A DNA stretch of 64,000 nt from Phenylobacterium sp. (GCF_030651185.1 NZ_JAUSCJ010000004.1:42800-106799); one strand, 5' to 3'; numbered from the stretch's first letter, positions 27,885 to 40,820 are shown. Translations and numbers: made by a program. The notes: a model not told the origin generated them from the sequence alone.

Positions 27885-28043
27885 ATGACTCAGGAACAGA
27901 AGAACGACGGCTCCCAGCCCGGCGTGCTGGGCGACGGCACCGAGGAACAGAACCTCGGCCAGCCCGGTAACCCCAAGGCCCGCATCACCGAGGACGAGGT
28001 GAAGGAAGCCTTCAAGGACGCCCCGGCCGACAAGCCGAAATAA
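27885..28043 (+). CDS. 52-aa hydrophilic acidic protein
   Basis: A short gene starting MTQEQKNDGSQPGVLGDGTE and ending KDAPADKPK, with no hydrophobic segment: an intrinsically disordered N-terminal half and a short charged helix (ITEDEVKEAFKDA). AAAGG eight bases before the ATG is a good ribosome site. It lies downstream of family A repeat copy 2 and converges on the aldolase-like gene with a four-base gap. No family recognised. Codon choice is in keeping with the neighbouring genes. Confidence 0.6.
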   Translation: MTQEQKNDGSQPGVLGDGTEEQNLGQPGNPKARITEDEVKEAFKDAPADKPK

Positions 28044-28047
28044 AGCC

Positions 28048-29241
28048 CTACTGCGAGGCGCCGCGTCCCTCGACCCGGACAAGGTCCACCAGCACGTCGC
28101 CTCGCACCAGATGCAGCAGATCATAGCGGTCGATGGTGGGATCGCAGTGCGGGGCGGTGAACTCCACCCGCTCGCCCCGCGCCACGGCCCTGTGCCGGGG
28201 TCGCGTCACCATGCCGTGCTCGTCGCCGAAAAAGCGGTACCTGGAGCCGGCCCAGGCCTCACCCAGGGGCTCGGGCTCGGGGCCGTCGGTGGCGAAGGCC
28301 TTCAGGCCGGCGTCCACCGTCACCCAGCGCTCGGCGTTGGCGCTGATCACCCGGCCCTGGACCGTCAGGCTGGTCTCGAAGGCCCCGTCGTCATCGGAGC
28401 CGAGGGCTTCCCGATACTCGCGGTCCATGAAGGCGTAGGACCCGGCCTGGATCTCGTTGAGGACGCCCTGGGCCGCATCGGCCGAGAAAGTGCCCGTGCC
28501 GCCGCCGGTGACCAGCTTGATATCGTGGCCCTGCGCTCGCAGCGCCGAGACCGCGTCCGACAGCTTGCCGATCCCATCGGCCACGGCGGCGGTGCGCTCA
28601 TTGGCGCCGCTCATGTGCTGCCAATGGCCGCCGTAGCCCTGCACCCCGATCAGCCTCAGGGACGGCTGGGCGGCGATCGCCGTCCCCACCGCCACGGCCT
28701 GCTCGACGCTGGAGACCCCGGTCCGTCCCATGCCCAGGTCCACGTCGATCACCACCCGCACCATGACGCCGGCCGCCTGCGCCGCCTGGCCGATCTCCGT
28801 GGCCCCGTCCGCATGGTCGACGGTGATAGCGAAGTCCGGGTCGATCCCGGCCAGCCTGGCCGCCCGCGCCGCTGAAGGCTGACCCGCCAGCGACGAGGTG
28901 ATCAGGATGCCGCGGATGCCCGCGGCCGACAGGGCCTCGGCCTCGCCAAGCTTGGCGCAGCAGACGCCCACGGCGCCCGCAGCGATCTGCCGCCGGGCCA
29001 GGGCGGCGCACTTGTGGGACTTGGCGTGGGGCCGCAGGGCCAGGCCCGCGGCCTTGGCCCGGGCCGCCATCCGCGCCACGTTGCGGTCGAAGGCGTCGAG
29101 GTCAATGACCCCGGCCGGCGTCGGGATCTGCCAGCGCGAGCCCGGCTGGCCGATCAGGGCCAGGGAGAGCACGGTGGAGGGGCGGTCGGCCAGGGCGCCG
29201 AGTTCGGCGGTGATGGCCTCCAGGCTGCGTTCGCTGCTCAT
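28048..29241 (-). CDS. DSD1/D-threonine aldolase-like PLP enzyme
   Basis: A 397-residue fold-type III PLP enzyme of the D-threonine aldolase / D-serine dehydratase / 3-hydroxy-D-aspartate aldolase family. The N-terminal alanine-racemase barrel contains the PLP lysine in [23 protein letters not shown] binds the phosphate; the C-terminal beta domain has the metal ligands in [13 protein letters not shown]. It cleaves D-beta-hydroxy amino acids or dehydrates D-serine; the sequence does not decide which. The ATG overlaps the stop of the HerA-like gene by four bases (ATGA), so they are co-translated. Confidence 0.88.
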   Translation of the reverse strand: MSSERSLEAITAELGALADRPSTVLSLALIGQPGSRWQIPTPAGVIDLDAFDRNVARMAARAKAAGLALRPHAKSHKCAALARRQIAAGAVGVCCAKLGEAEALSAAGIRGILITSSLAGQPSAARAARLAGIDPDFAITVDHADGATEIGQAAQAAGVMVRVVIDVDLGMGRTGVSSVEQAVAVGTAIAAQPSLRLIGVQGYGGHWQHMSGANERTAAVADGIGKLSDAVSALRAQGHDIKLVTGGGTGTFSADAAQGVLNEIQAGSYAFMDREYREALGSDDDGAFETSLTVQGRVISANAERWVTVDAGLKAFATDGPEPEPLGEAWAGSRYRFFGDEHGMVTRPRHRAVARGERVEFTAPHCDPTIDRYDLLHLVRGDVLVDLVRVEGRGASQ

Positions 29242-30740
29242 CGGCGGCTACGCTTCAGGCCGCCCATCAGGCCGCGCATGATCTCGCGGCCCGCGGTGCT
29301 GGCGACGGTGCGCAGCAGCTGCTTGGCGAAGGTCTCGCCCATGGACTGGCGGGTCGAGGCCCGCGCAGCCGGGCGGCGAGTGGGCGCCGGCTCATCCCCC
29401 CAGGGCTGCGTGGGTTCGGCTCGGCGCTGCTGCACGGGCGGCGCCTCGGCGGCCTCGGCGGCGGCGGTCGCCCGCGCCGCCAGCTTCTCGAAGGCCGACT
29501 CCCGGTCCTGGGCCTCGTCATAGAGGCCGCGCACCGGGCTGGCCGCCATCACCGCGGCCCGTTCAGCAGGGGTCAGGGGTCCGAGCCGCGAGGCAGGCGG
29601 CCGGATCAGGGTCTTCTGCACCATGGTGGGCGCCCCCTTCTCGTCCAACACGGAGACCAGGGCCTCCCCGACCCCCAGGGCCTGAATGGCGTCGGCGGTG
29701 TCGAAGGCCGGATTGGTGCGGAAACTGTCGGCCGCGGCCTTCAGGCCTCGCTGGTCCAGGGGGCTGTAGGCCCGCAGGGCATGCTGCACCCGATTGCCGA
29801 GCTGGCCCAGCACCGTCTCGGGGATGTCGGCCGGGTTCTGGGTGACGAAATAGACCCCGACCCCCTTGGAGCGGATCAGCCGCACCACCTGCTCCACCTT
29901 TTCCAGCAGCGGCTTGGGGGCGTCGCGGAACAGCAGGTGGGCCTCGTCGAAGAAGAAGGCCAGGCGGGGTTTGTCGGGATCGCCGATCTCCGGCAGCTCC
30001 TCGAACAACTCGCTCATCAGCCACAGCAGGAATGTGGCGTAAAGCCTGGGGCTGGCGATCAGCTTGTCGGCCGCCAGGATGTTCACATAGCCGCGCCCCG
30101 AACCGTCGGTGCGCATCAGGTCCGAGAGCCGCAGGGCCGGCTCGCCGAACAGGTTGGCGCCGCCCTGGTCCTCCAGCGTCAGCAGCTTGCGCTGGATGGT
30201 GGCCACCGTGGCGGTCGAGACATTGCCGTACTTCGCCCCCAGCGCCTTGGCGTTCTCCGAGGTATAGGTGAGCGCCGCCTGCAGGTCCTTCAGGTCCAGC
30301 AGTAGCAGGCCCTCCTCGTCGGCGGCGCGGAAGACGACGCTGAGCACGCCTTCCTGCACGTCGTTGAGCTCCAGCATGCGGGAGATCAGCAACGGGCCCA
30401 TCTCCGAGACCGTGGCGCGGATCGGATGGCCCTGCTCGCCGAACAGGTCCCAGAAGACCACCGGGGCGGCCGCCGGGCGAAGCTCCAGGTTCATGATCTT
30501 GGCCCGGGCCAGCATCTTCTCATTGGGCGCCCCCGCTGCGGCGATCCCGCAGAGGTCGCCCTTCACGTCGGCGGCGAAGACCGGCACGCCGGCGTCCGAC
30601 AACCCCTGGGCCAGGGCCTGCAGGGTCACGGTCTTGCCGGTCCCCGTGGCGCCGGCCACCAGGCCGTGGCGGTTGGCTCGGTCGAGCCGCAGGCTCTCGA
30701 GGTGGTCGGAAAACCCGATCAGGACGCCGTCGTCGGCCAT
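29238..30740 (-). CDS. HerA-like/DUF853 ATPase
   Basis: A 500-residue ATPase of the FtsK/HerA superfamily, DUF853 (YjgR) group. Walker A is [20 protein letters not shown] near the N-terminus; Walker B is [33 protein letters not shown] and the Arg-finger-like [18 protein letters not shown] follow. The C-terminal 90 residues are disordered and end in the family's basic tail [18 protein letters not shown]. The biological role is unknown, possibly DNA or protein translocation. GGAG lies shortly before the ATG. No nuclease partner (NurA) is adjacent; its partner here is the aldolase-like enzyme. Confidence 0.88.
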   Translation of the reverse strand: MADDGVLIGFSDHLESLRLDRANRHGLVAGATGTGKTVTLQALAQGLSDAGVPVFAADVKGDLCGIAAAGAPNEKMLARAKIMNLELRPAAAPVVFWDLFGEQGHPIRATVSEMGPLLISRMLELNDVQEGVLSVVFRAADEEGLLLLDLKDLQAALTYTSENAKALGAKYGNVSTATVATIQRKLLTLEDQGGANLFGEPALRLSDLMRTDGSGRGYVNILAADKLIASPRLYATFLLWLMSELFEELPEIGDPDKPRLAFFFDEAHLLFRDAPKPLLEKVEQVVRLIRSKGVGVYFVTQNPADIPETVLGQLGNRVQHALRAYSPLDQRGLKAAADSFRTNPAFDTADAIQALGVGEALVSVLDEKGAPTMVQKTLIRPPASRLGPLTPAERAAVMAASPVRGLYDEAQDRESAFEKLAARATAAAEAAEAPPVQQRRAEPTQPWGDEPAPTRRPAARASTRQSMGETFAKQLLRTVASTAGREIMRGLMGGLKRSRR

Positions 30741-30968
30741 GGAATGCTCCTTGGAACTGCGGGCGCCACGCTATCGCCAGCCGGCCTGCGTCGCCACGGC
30801 CAAGCGTAAACAATTGTCGCGGGGGAGATCATTTCGCCAAACTCGCGCGTTCTGGCTCAGCCTTGCCGGCGCCAAGCCAGAACCGCCGAACAACGCAGCA
30901 TCATCTCCCGAAAATCAGGGTAGACAGCCCAATTGACGCCACCCGCGACCCCGAGGACAGTCGGCTCC

Positions 30969-32090
30969 ATGCCCGCCGCCGAACAGACCACCAACGTCTC
31001 CCGCATCTGCCTGGTCATCCTGGCGGTGATCGCGTCAGGCGCCACCATCTACTGGCTGGCCGACATCCTGACCCCGCCGGCCATGGCCATGTTCCTGGCC
31101 ATTGTCATTGACGGCTTCGCCCGGGTGCTGAAGCGGAAGTTTCCCTGGCTCCCCGGCCGCGCCGCCATGCCGGTGGCGCTCCTGGTCTCCATCCTGCTGT
31201 TTGGTACGGCCCTGTTCGTCATCGCCGACAACGGCGCCAGCTTCGCCACACAGCTCGTCACCTATATCCCCAAGCTCAACCAGCTGATCGCCCAGCTGAC
31301 CGGGGCGGCCGGCGTGGATGTGGCCCCCACCATCGACCAGCTTTTCATGCGACTCGACCCCAGCAAATATATCGGCGACGTGGCGCGCGGCTTTCAGAGC
31401 TTCGCCTCCAACGCCCTCTTCATCCTGATCTATCTGGGCTTCATCATCGCCTCGCGGCACGCCTTCGAGCGCAAGCTGGTGGGGCTGTCGGACAACCGGG
31501 CCGCCCGCCACGAGGCCATCGAGGCCTTCCAACGCATCCGCGACGGGGTGGAACAGTATCTCTGGGTCCAGACCGTCACCGGCCTGATGATCGCCGTGGC
31601 CTCCTGGATCGTCATGGCGGTGATCGGCCTCGACAATGCGGTGTTCTGGGCCTTCCTGATCTTCATCGCCTCCTACATCCCGATCATCGGCGGCGCGGTG
31701 GGCATCCTGGCGCCGCCGATCTTCGCCCTGATCCAGTTCGAGCCCTTCTGGCCCGCCATCGTCCTCTTGGGCGTGCTGCAACTGATCCAGTTCGTGGTGG
31801 GAAACGTGGTCCTGCCGCGCATGCAGGGCGACAGCCTGAACATCGACCCTGTGGTGGTCCTGCTCAGCCTGGCCTTCTGGGGCGCCATCTGGGGCGTGGC
31901 CGGCATGTTCCTCTCCACCCCGCTGACGGTGATGGCCATGGTGATCCTCGCCCAGTTCGACGGAACCCGCTGGGTCGCGGTGCTGTTGTCCGCCGACGGG
32001 GCGCCCGAAAAACTGCGAGACCGCAAGGCCGGGATCGCCCCGCACGAGAAGCCGAAACCGAAACGCCGCCGCGGCGTCACGCAAGCGTGA
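30969..32090 (+). CDS. AI-2E family (PerM/TqsA-like) permease
   Basis: A 373-residue membrane protein of the AI-2 exporter superfamily with about eight helices: a pair at the N-terminus (SRICLVILAVIASGATIYWL, PPAMAMFLAIVIDGFARVLK), a large central soluble segment (residues 85-130), and the conserved block PIIGGAVGILAPPIFALIQF followed by GNVVLPRMQGDSLNIDPVVV. Members export autoinducer-2 or act as Na+/H+ antiporters. The ATG at 30969 is preferred to a TTG at 30933. The 228-bp gap to the divergent HerA-like gene holds their promoters but no motif I can name. Confidence 0.88.
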   Translation: MPAAEQTTNVSRICLVILAVIASGATIYWLADILTPPAMAMFLAIVIDGFARVLKRKFPWLPGRAAMPVALLVSILLFGTALFVIADNGASFATQLVTYIPKLNQLIAQLTGAAGVDVAPTIDQLFMRLDPSKYIGDVARGFQSFASNALFILIYLGFIIASRHAFERKLVGLSDNRAARHEAIEAFQRIRDGVEQYLWVQTVTGLMIAVASWIVMAVIGLDNAVFWAFLIFIASYIPIIGGAVGILAPPIFALIQFEPFWPAIVLLGVLQLIQFVVGNVVLPRMQGDSLNIDPVVVLLSLAFWGAIWGVAGMFLSTPLTVMAMVILAQFDGTRWVAVLLSADGAPEKLRDRKAGIAPHEKPKPKRRRGVTQA

Positions 32091-32211
32091 GGCGGGCCGC
32101 AAGACCGGGGTCTTAAACTTGGCCGTTCAATGCCTATCTGAGGGTGGCTCGGGCAAGACCCGACACCTCGACGCCCGCTTTCTCAGCCCCCGGGCGACGC
32201 GAGGACCGAGT

Positions 32212-32270
32212 GTTCCGCCACACCCCCTTGGCGGAACCAGGCGCCGCCGGACACTCTCCTCCGGCGGCGT
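32212..32270 (+). promoter_or_regulatory. structured leader upstream of gdhZ
   Basis: Two perfect hairpins in a row: GTTCCGCCA/TGGCGGAAC (32212-32237) and CGCCGCCGGA/TCCGGCGGCG (32242-32269), the latter followed by TTCTCG. In addition GAGTGT (32208-32213) can pair with ACACTC (32251-32256), which would disrupt both. It lies 20 bp before the gdhZ start. The layout resembles an attenuator, but no leader peptide or strong T-run is evident. Confidence 0.45.
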
Positions 32271-32291
32271 TCTCGTGTCGCGAGCCCGTCG

Positions 32292-35200
32292 ATGACCCGC
32301 CGCCCGCAAGCCGCCAACGCCCTGATCAAGGCCTTCCGGGCCCTGGTCCCGGAGACCGACGCCAGTCGCGCCTTCATCGACCAGGCCGCCGCCGACGCCG
32401 CCCCTGACGAGCTTCCCGAACTGCCGCCCGAGGGCCTGGCCGCGTCCCTGGCCGACTTCTGGACCTCGGCGGCGATCCGCAGGGGCAAGGCTCCGGTGAT
32501 CCGCCTCGTCCACGGGCAGGCCGGACTCGACCGCCTGGAGGTCGTGCAGGACGACGCCCCCTTCCTGGTGGACAGCATCATGGGGGAGATCGCCGACCAG
32601 GGCCTGTCGGTCCGGGCCATGTTCCACCCCATCGTGACGGTCACCCGCGACCGGAAGGGCGCGCGCGCCGAGACCGGAAGCCCGCGTCGGGAGTCCATGA
32701 TCCAGGTGGTTCTGGAGACCGTGGGCAAAGACCGCGAAGCCGCCCTGCTGACCGGGCTGAAGACCACGCTGGCCGATGTGCGCGCCGCCGTGGACGACTT
32801 CCCCGCCATGCTGGACCTGATGGCTCGCGCCATTTCCGAGTTGGAGGCCGCGCCCAAGAGCGAGGTCCGCGACGAGGACATCGCCTTCCTCTCCTGGCTC
32901 CACAATGAGCACTTCGTCTATCTGGGCGCCCGGGTCTACGAGTACCCGCGCCTCGCGGACGGCGCCTATGCGCCGGAGGAACCGCTCTACCAGCCGCAGG
33001 ACGGCCTCGGCGTGCTGCGGGACCCCGAGCGCACCGTGCTGCGCCGCTCGTCGGAGCCCGCCGTCCTGACCGCCCAGATCCGCTCGCGCCTGGCCGATCC
33101 GCCGGTGACGGTGGCCAAGTCCAATGTCCGCTCCCGCGTCCATCGGCGTGGCTACATGGATTATGTGGGGGTCAAGCGGTACGGCGCCGACGGCAAGCCC
33201 TGCGGCGAGGTCCGCTTTGTAGGCCTCTTCACCTCCGAGGCCTATGACGAGCCGGCCCACGACGTGCCGCTGCTGCGCGCCAAGGTGGCCAATCTGCTGG
33301 CCAAGGCGGGGGCGACGCCGGGAAGCCACAACGAAAAGCGCCTGCGCAACATCGTCGAGAACCACCCGCGCGACGAGCTTTTCCAGGCCAGCGAAGCTGA
33401 GCTTCTGGCCACCTCGCTGGCCGTCCTGCACCTCTATGACCGGCCTCGGGTGCGGGTGTTCGAGCGCCGCGACCCCTATGACCGCTTCGCCTCGGTCCTG
33501 CTCTACGTGCCGCGCGAACGCTACGACTCCGACCTGCGCACCACCGCCGGCGCGCTGCTGGCCAAGGCCTATGGCGGCCGGGTCTCGGCCTACTATCCCC
33601 ACTTCTCCGACGCCCCCCTGGCCCGGGTCCACTTCATCATCGGCTTCACCCCCGGCGACCACCTCGACCCCGACCTGAAGGCGGTGGAAGCTCAGATCGC
33701 CTTGGCCAGCCGCACCTGGGAGGACCGCTTCGACGCCGCCACCCGGGCCAGCGGCCGCCCGACCGCCGAGGTTTCCGACATCCTGGCCCGCTACGCCCAG
33801 GCCTATCCCGCCGGTTACCGTGACCGCTACGACGCCGCCGAGGCCCTGGCCGATCTGGCGGTGATCGACAGCCTGGAGGTTGGCGAGTCGGTTCGGGTCC
33901 GCGCCTATCGCCGGGCCGGCGACGGCAAGACCCAGTTCCGCTTCAAGCTCTATCGCCCCGGCGCGCCGGCCCCGCTGGCCGATGTCCTGCCGATCCTGGA
34001 GAACATGGGCCTGAAGGCCATGGTGGAGACCGGCTTCCCGATCACCCGGGCCGGCGCGGCGCCGGTCTGGGTCCACGACTTCGAGCTGGACGACGAGCGC
34101 GGCGAGCACCTGGTCTTCGACGAGGTGAAGGCCGCGTTCGAATACGCCTTCGTCGCCGTCTGGAGCGGCAGGACCGAGAACGACGGCTTCAACCGCCTGG
34201 TGCTGGAGCTGTCCATCACCTGGCGCGACGCGGCCCTGATCCGGGCCCTGGCCCGGCACCGCCAGCAGTCGGGCCTCGACCCCAGCCAGCGGGTGCAGGA
34301 AGAGGCGCTGTCCAACCATCCCGGCGTCGCCCGCCTGATCCTGGATCTCTTCCGGACCAAGTTCCATCCGGCCATCAACGCCAGCCTGGCGGCCCGCCAC
34401 ACCCAGGCCGCCGCCGTGATGGACGAGATTGTCGAGGCCCTGCAGCTGGTGGAGAGCCTGGACGACGACCGGGTGCTGCGCCGGCTGGCCCTGCTGGTGG
34501 GCGCGATCAAGCGCACCAACTATTACCAGCCCAATCCCGACGGCTCGTCCAAGCCCTATATCAGCTTCAAGGTGGCCTCAGGCGAGCTGGCCGACCTGCC
34601 CCTGCCCAAGCCGTTCCGCGAGATCTTCGTCTGGGCGACCCATGTCGAGGGCGTTCACCTGCGCTTCGGGCCCGTGGCGCGCGGCGGCCTGCGCTGGAGC
34701 GACCGGCGCGACGACTTCCGCACCGAGGTCCTGGCGCTAGCCAAGGCGCAGAACACCAAGAACGCGGTCATCGTCCCCGTCGGCTCCAAGGGCGGCTTTT
34801 ATCCCAAGCAGCTGCCGAAGGGCGGCGCGGCGGAAGCCGTCCGCGCCGAGGGCATCCGCGCCTACACCACCTTCCTGCAGGGCCTGCTGGACATCACCGA
34901 CAACCTGACCCCGGACGGCAAGGTCATCCATCCTGAGAACGTCGTGGTTCACGACGCCGACGATCCCTATCTGGTGGTCGCCGCCGACAAGGGCACCGCC
35001 ACCTTCTCCGACATCGCCAACGGCATCGCCGAGTCCTACGGCTTCTGGCTGGGGGACGCCTTCGCCTCGGGCGGATCGGCGGGCTACGACCACAAGGTCA
35101 TGGGCATCACGGCGCGCGGCGCCTGGGAGGCGGTGAAGCGCCACTTCCGCGAACTGGGCAAGGACATCCAGAGCGAGCCCTTCACCGTGGTCGGCGTCGG

Positions 35201-37133
35201 CGACATGTCCGGCGACGTGTTCGGCAACGGCATGCTGCTGTCGCCGGTGATCCGGCTGCAGGCGGCCTTCGACCATCGCCACATCTTCCTCGACCCCGAT
35301 CCGGACACCGCCAGCAGCTATGCCGAGCGGGCCCGCATGTTCGAGCTGCCGCGCTCGTCGTGGGACGACTATGACCGCAAGCTGATCTCCAAGGGCGGCG
35401 GGGTCTTCCCGCGCACCCTGAAGTCCATTCCGCTCTCGCGCGAAGTGCGCGCGATGCTGGAGATCACCGCCGAGACCGCGACGCCGGCCGAACTGCTCTC
35501 GGCCATCCTCAAGGCGCCGGTCGAGCTGCTCTATCTCGGCGGCATCGGCACCTATGTGAAGGCCCGCACCGAGGGCCACCTGGAGGTCGGCGACAAGACC
35601 AACGACTCCCTGCGCGTCAACGGCTCGGACCTGCGTGTCAAGGTGGTGGGCGAGGGCGCCAATCTCGGCCTCACCCAGGCCGGCCGCATCGAGTTCGCGC
35701 TCTCGGGCGGCAAGATCAACACCGACGCCATCGACAACTCCGCCGGGGTCGATAGCTCCGACCACGAGGTCAACATCAAGATCGCCACGGGGATTCTTGA
35801 ACGAACCGGAATTCTGACGCGGCCGAAACGCGACAAGCTGCTGAAGTCCATGACCGACGACGTGGCCGCCCACGTCCTGGCCCACAACTACGGCCAGACC
35901 CTGGCCCTGTCCCTGATGGACCTGGACTCCGGCGGCGAGCTCGAGCCCCACGCCCAGTTCATGACCCGGCTGGAGCAGGCTGGGCGGCTGGACCGCGCGG
36001 TGGAAGGCCTGCCGGACGCCGCTGTCATCGCCGCCCGCGCCGACGGGGGCCTGGGCATGACCCGGCCCGAGGAAGCTGTCCTGCTGGCCTATGGCAAGCT
36101 GGAGCTGTCCCACGACATCGTCGCCTCCCGCGCCCCCGACGATCCGCATTTCGAGGCGGTGCTGGAGGGCTATTTCCCCAAGGGCCTGCGCAGGTACGAC
36201 GACGCCCTGCGCAAACACCGGCTGCGCCGCGAGATCATCGCCACCGTGGTGGCCAACGACGTGGTCAACCGCTGCGGGCCAAGCTTCCCCTCGCGCCTGA
36301 TGGCCGCGGCCTCCTGCGACACCCACGCCTTCGTCACCGGTTATGAGGCGGCCAAGGCGGTGCTGGGCCTGCCCGAGCTGTGGAACGCGGTCGCCGGCCT
36401 CGACCCCGCCATTCCCGGCCAGGCTCCGGCCTCCGGCCAGATGGCCCTGTTCCGCCGCCTGGCCTACACCCTGCGCGGCGAGACCTTCTGGCTCGCCCGC
36501 CGGGCGGGCCGCTCCGGCGCCGGGGTGGCCGAGCTGATCAAGCGCTACGGCCCGGGCACCGCGATCCTGCGCAAGCTCGGCCCCGGGGTGCTGTCGGAGG
36601 TCGAACAGACCCGCACCACGGCCCAGATCGACAAGCTGATCGAGGCTGGCGCCCCCGAGGCGCTGGCCGCCCAGGTGGCCAATCTTCAGCCCCTGACCAC
36701 CGCGGTGGACCTGGTGGACCTGGCCGAGGCCTCCTCCTGGGCCCTGCCCAATGTGGCCCGGCTCTATCACCAGACCGGCGCGGTCTTCGCCTTCGACCGG
36801 CTGCGCGCGGCCGCCGGGGGCTTCACGGCCGGGGACGCCTTCGAGCGGACCGCGGTCCGTCGCCTGCTGGAGGATCTGCTGGCCGAACAGGCGACGCTCA
36901 CCCGCTCGATCATGGCCTTCGCCGCCAGCGCCCAGGCCGGAGAGGCCCAAGCCTCCGCTCAGAAGGCTGTGGCCTCCTGGACCGCCCTGCGCCACGACGC
37001 CGCCGAGGCCGCGGCCAAGTCCATCGAGGAGATCGAGGCGGCCGGCGGACGCTGGACCTTCGCCAAGCTCACCATCGCCAACGCCGCCCTACGCGAACTG
37101 GCCGCCAGCGCGACGATGGAGAAGAAGCGCTAG
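32292..37133 (+). CDS. gdhZ: large NAD-dependent glutamate dehydrogenase (GdhZ type)
   Basis: Oxidatively deaminates glutamate to 2-oxoglutarate with NAD+. At 1613 residues it belongs to the 180-kDa class. The long N-terminal regulatory region holds ACT-like segments; the catalytic core begins around residue 770 (VHLRFGPVARGGLRWSDRRD, NAVIVPVGSKGGFYPKQ) and the NAD-binding domain near residue 966 (VVGVGDMSGDVFGNGMLLS, then VVGEGANLGLTQAGRIEF). In C. crescentus the ortholog GdhZ also stimulates FtsZ disassembly with KidO; that role is inferred here from orthology. The ribosome site is weak (GCGAG), and the leader is highly structured. The stop shares CTAG with the convergent gene. Confidence 0.95.
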   Translation: MTRRPQAANALIKAFRALVPETDASRAFIDQAAADAAPDELPELPPEGLAASLADFWTSAAIRRGKAPVIRLVHGQAGLDRLEVVQDDAPFLVDSIMGEIADQGLSVRAMFHPIVTVTRDRKGARAETGSPRRESMIQVVLETVGKDREAALLTGLKTTLADVRAAVDDFPAMLDLMARAISELEAAPKSEVRDEDIAFLSWLHNEHFVYLGARVYEYPRLADGAYAPEEPLYQPQDGLGVLRDPERTVLRRSSEPAVLTAQIRSRLADPPVTVAKSNVRSRVHRRGYMDYVGVKRYGADGKPCGEVRFVGLFTSEAYDEPAHDVPLLRAKVANLLAKAGATPGSHNEKRLRNIVENHPRDELFQASEAELLATSLAVLHLYDRPRVRVFERRDPYDRFASVLLYVPRERYDSDLRTTAGALLAKAYGGRVSAYYPHFSDAPLARVHFIIGFTPGDHLDPDLKAVEAQIALASRTWEDRFDAATRASGRPTAEVSDILARYAQAYPAGYRDRYDAAEALADLAVIDSLEVGESVRVRAYRRAGDGKTQFRFKLYRPGAPAPLADVLPILENMGLKAMVETGFPITRAGAAPVWVHDFELDDERGEHLVFDEVKAAFEYAFVAVWSGRTENDGFNRLVLELSITWRDAALIRALARHRQQSGLDPSQRVQEEALSNHPGVARLILDLFRTKFHPAINASLAARHTQAAAVMDEIVEALQLVESLDDDRVLRRLALLVGAIKRTNYYQPNPDGSSKPYISFKVASGELADLPLPKPFREIFVWATHVEGVHLRFGPVARGGLRWSDRRDDFRTEVLALAKAQNTKNAVIVPVGSKGGFYPKQLPKGGAAEAVRAEGIRAYTTFLQGLLDITDNLTPDGKVIHPENVVVHDADDPYLVVAADKGTATFSDIANGIAESYGFWLGDAFASGGSAGYDHKVMGITARGAWEAVKRHFRELGKDIQSEPFTVVGVGDMSGDVFGNGMLLSPVIRLQAAFDHRHIFLDPDPDTASSYAERARMFELPRSSWDDYDRKLISKGGGVFPRTLKSIPLSREVRAMLEITAETATPAELLSAILKAPVELLYLGGIGTYVKARTEGHLEVGDKTNDSLRVNGSDLRVKVVGEGANLGLTQAGRIEFALSGGKINTDAIDNSAGVDSSDHEVNIKIATGILERTGILTRPKRDKLLKSMTDDVAAHVLAHNYGQTLALSLMDLDSGGELEPHAQFMTRLEQAGRLDRAVEGLPDAAVIAARADGGLGMTRPEEAVLLAYGKLELSHDIVASRAPDDPHFEAVLEGYFPKGLRRYDDALRKHRLRREIIATVVANDVVNRCGPSFPSRLMAAASCDTHAFVTGYEAAKAVLGLPELWNAVAGLDPAIPGQAPASGQMALFRRLAYTLRGETFWLARRAGRSGAGVAELIKRYGPGTAILRKLGPGVLSEVEQTRTTAQIDKLIEAGAPEALAAQVANLQPLTTAVDLVDLAEASSWALPNVARLYHQTGAVFAFDRLRAAAGGFTAGDAFERTAVRRLLEDLLAEQATLTRSIMAFAASAQAGEAQASAQKAVASWTALRHDAAEAAAKSIEEIEAAGGRWTFAKLTIANAALRELAASATMEKKR

Positions 37134-38437
37134 GCGGACAGCTCCGCCCTCTGGCACCAGCGGGCGAGGTCGCGCTCCCGGCCCATCAGGGCCAGGCCCG
37201 AGGCGATGGACTCCAGTTCGCTGCCGCTCTCGATGCGGTCGGACGCGAACCTGCGGTGGAAGATGGCGCGAACCGCCGGCACCAGGGACGAGCCGCCGGT
37301 CAGGAAGATGCGGTCGATCTGGTCGGGCTTGAGGCCCGCGTCGGCCAGGGCCTCGTCGACGGCGGTCTCGATCAGGCCCAGTTCCGGCGAGATCCAGCTC
37401 TCGAACTCCGTCCGCGCCACGTCGCGCACGATCTCGATACTGCCCGCCGCGAAGCGGAACTGGGCGCTCGTGTCCCGCGACAGCGCCTCCTTCAGCCGGC
37501 TCACCGAGCGGTACAGCAGGTAGCCGTAGTTCTCGTCCAGGGTCTCCACCAGCCGGGCGATCTTGTCGGGCTCCACGGCCTCGCGCACCAGTTTGCGGAT
37601 CTCGCGCATGTCGCGGCTGGCCCGCATCAGGGCCAGCTGGTCCCAGCGGGCGAAGGTGGAATAGTAGCGGTTGGGGATCGGCAGGGTCTTGCCGAAGGAG
37701 GTGTAGCTGGTCCCCTTGCCCAGTTCCGGGGACACCAGATGGTCGATGATCCGGTAGTCGAAGGCGTCCCCGGCCACCCCCACCCCCGACCGCCCCAGCG
37801 GCGTCGAGGCGATCTCGCCGTCCTGCCTTGAAAACCGGATGATCGAGAAGTCGCTGGTGCCGCCGCCGAAGTCCCCCACCAGCACCGTGGCGTCCGCCTT
37901 CAACTCGCGGGCGAAGAAGAACGCCGCCCCCACCGGCTCGTAGGCATAGAGGATTTCCTTGAAGCCCAGCCGGGCGAAGGCCGTCTCATAGCGGCGCAGG
38001 GCCAGCTCCGGATTGGGCGCGCCGCCGGCGAAGGTCACCGGCCGCCCGACGATCACCCGGTCGGGCAGGGCCGCCAGGTCGGCGCCGGCATGGTCGCGCA
38101 GCTTCAGCAGGAAGGCCGAGAGCAGGTCCTCGAACTGGTAGCGCCGCCCCAGGATCTGGGTCTCGGTGAAGCTCTCCGAGGCCGCGAAGCTCTTGAAGGA
38201 CTGGATGAAACGGGTCTCCAGCGGGTCCTCGACATAGGCGTCGATGGCCCAGGGCCCGGCCTCCACCGTGCGGTCGTTGGGCCGCTCGGCCGGCGCATGG
38301 AAGCTGATCGCCGAGCGGAAGGCGAACAGCTCGCCCTCCGGCGCGGGGAAGGTCACCAGGGTCGCCGGCCCCTGCCCGCCGGCCAGGGCCACCACCGTAT
38401 TGGTGGTCCCGAAATCGATGCCGATCGTACCGGCCAT
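37130..38437 (-). CDS. Hsp70/actin-fold ATPase, YegD-like
   Basis: A 435-residue protein with the Hsp70 ATPase fold but no substrate-binding domain: phosphate-1 GTIGIDFGTTNTVVALAGG, phosphate-2 VLVGDFGGGTSDFSIIRF, and adenosine motif FLTGGSSLVPAVRAIFHRRF. This matches YegD-like pseudo-chaperones. The ATG at 38437 (GGAG six bases upstream) is preferred over 38485 because GTIGIDFGTT must lie at the start. It converges with gdhZ, sharing CTAG at the stops. Client or role unknown. Confidence 0.87.
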   Translation of the reverse strand: MAGTIGIDFGTTNTVVALAGGQGPATLVTFPAPEGELFAFRSAISFHAPAERPNDRTVEAGPWAIDAYVEDPLETRFIQSFKSFAASESFTETQILGRRYQFEDLLSAFLLKLRDHAGADLAALPDRVIVGRPVTFAGGAPNPELALRRYETAFARLGFKEILYAYEPVGAAFFFARELKADATVLVGDFGGGTSDFSIIRFSRQDGEIASTPLGRSGVGVAGDAFDYRIIDHLVSPELGKGTSYTSFGKTLPIPNRYYSTFARWDQLALMRASRDMREIRKLVREAVEPDKIARLVETLDENYGYLLYRSVSRLKEALSRDTSAQFRFAAGSIEIVRDVARTEFESWISPELGLIETAVDEALADAGLKPDQIDRIFLTGGSSLVPAVRAIFHRRFASDRIESGSELESIASGLALMGRERDLARWCQRAELSA

Positions 38438-38531
38438 GGCGCGCTCCGTTTCTGGGAAGGTGGGGACGACGGATCGCCGCCCCACCGCAACGGTGCGCGA
38501 CCCGCTTAGTTCGTGAGGCCGGCCCGAAGCA

Positions 38532-40820
<2,289 letters not shown>

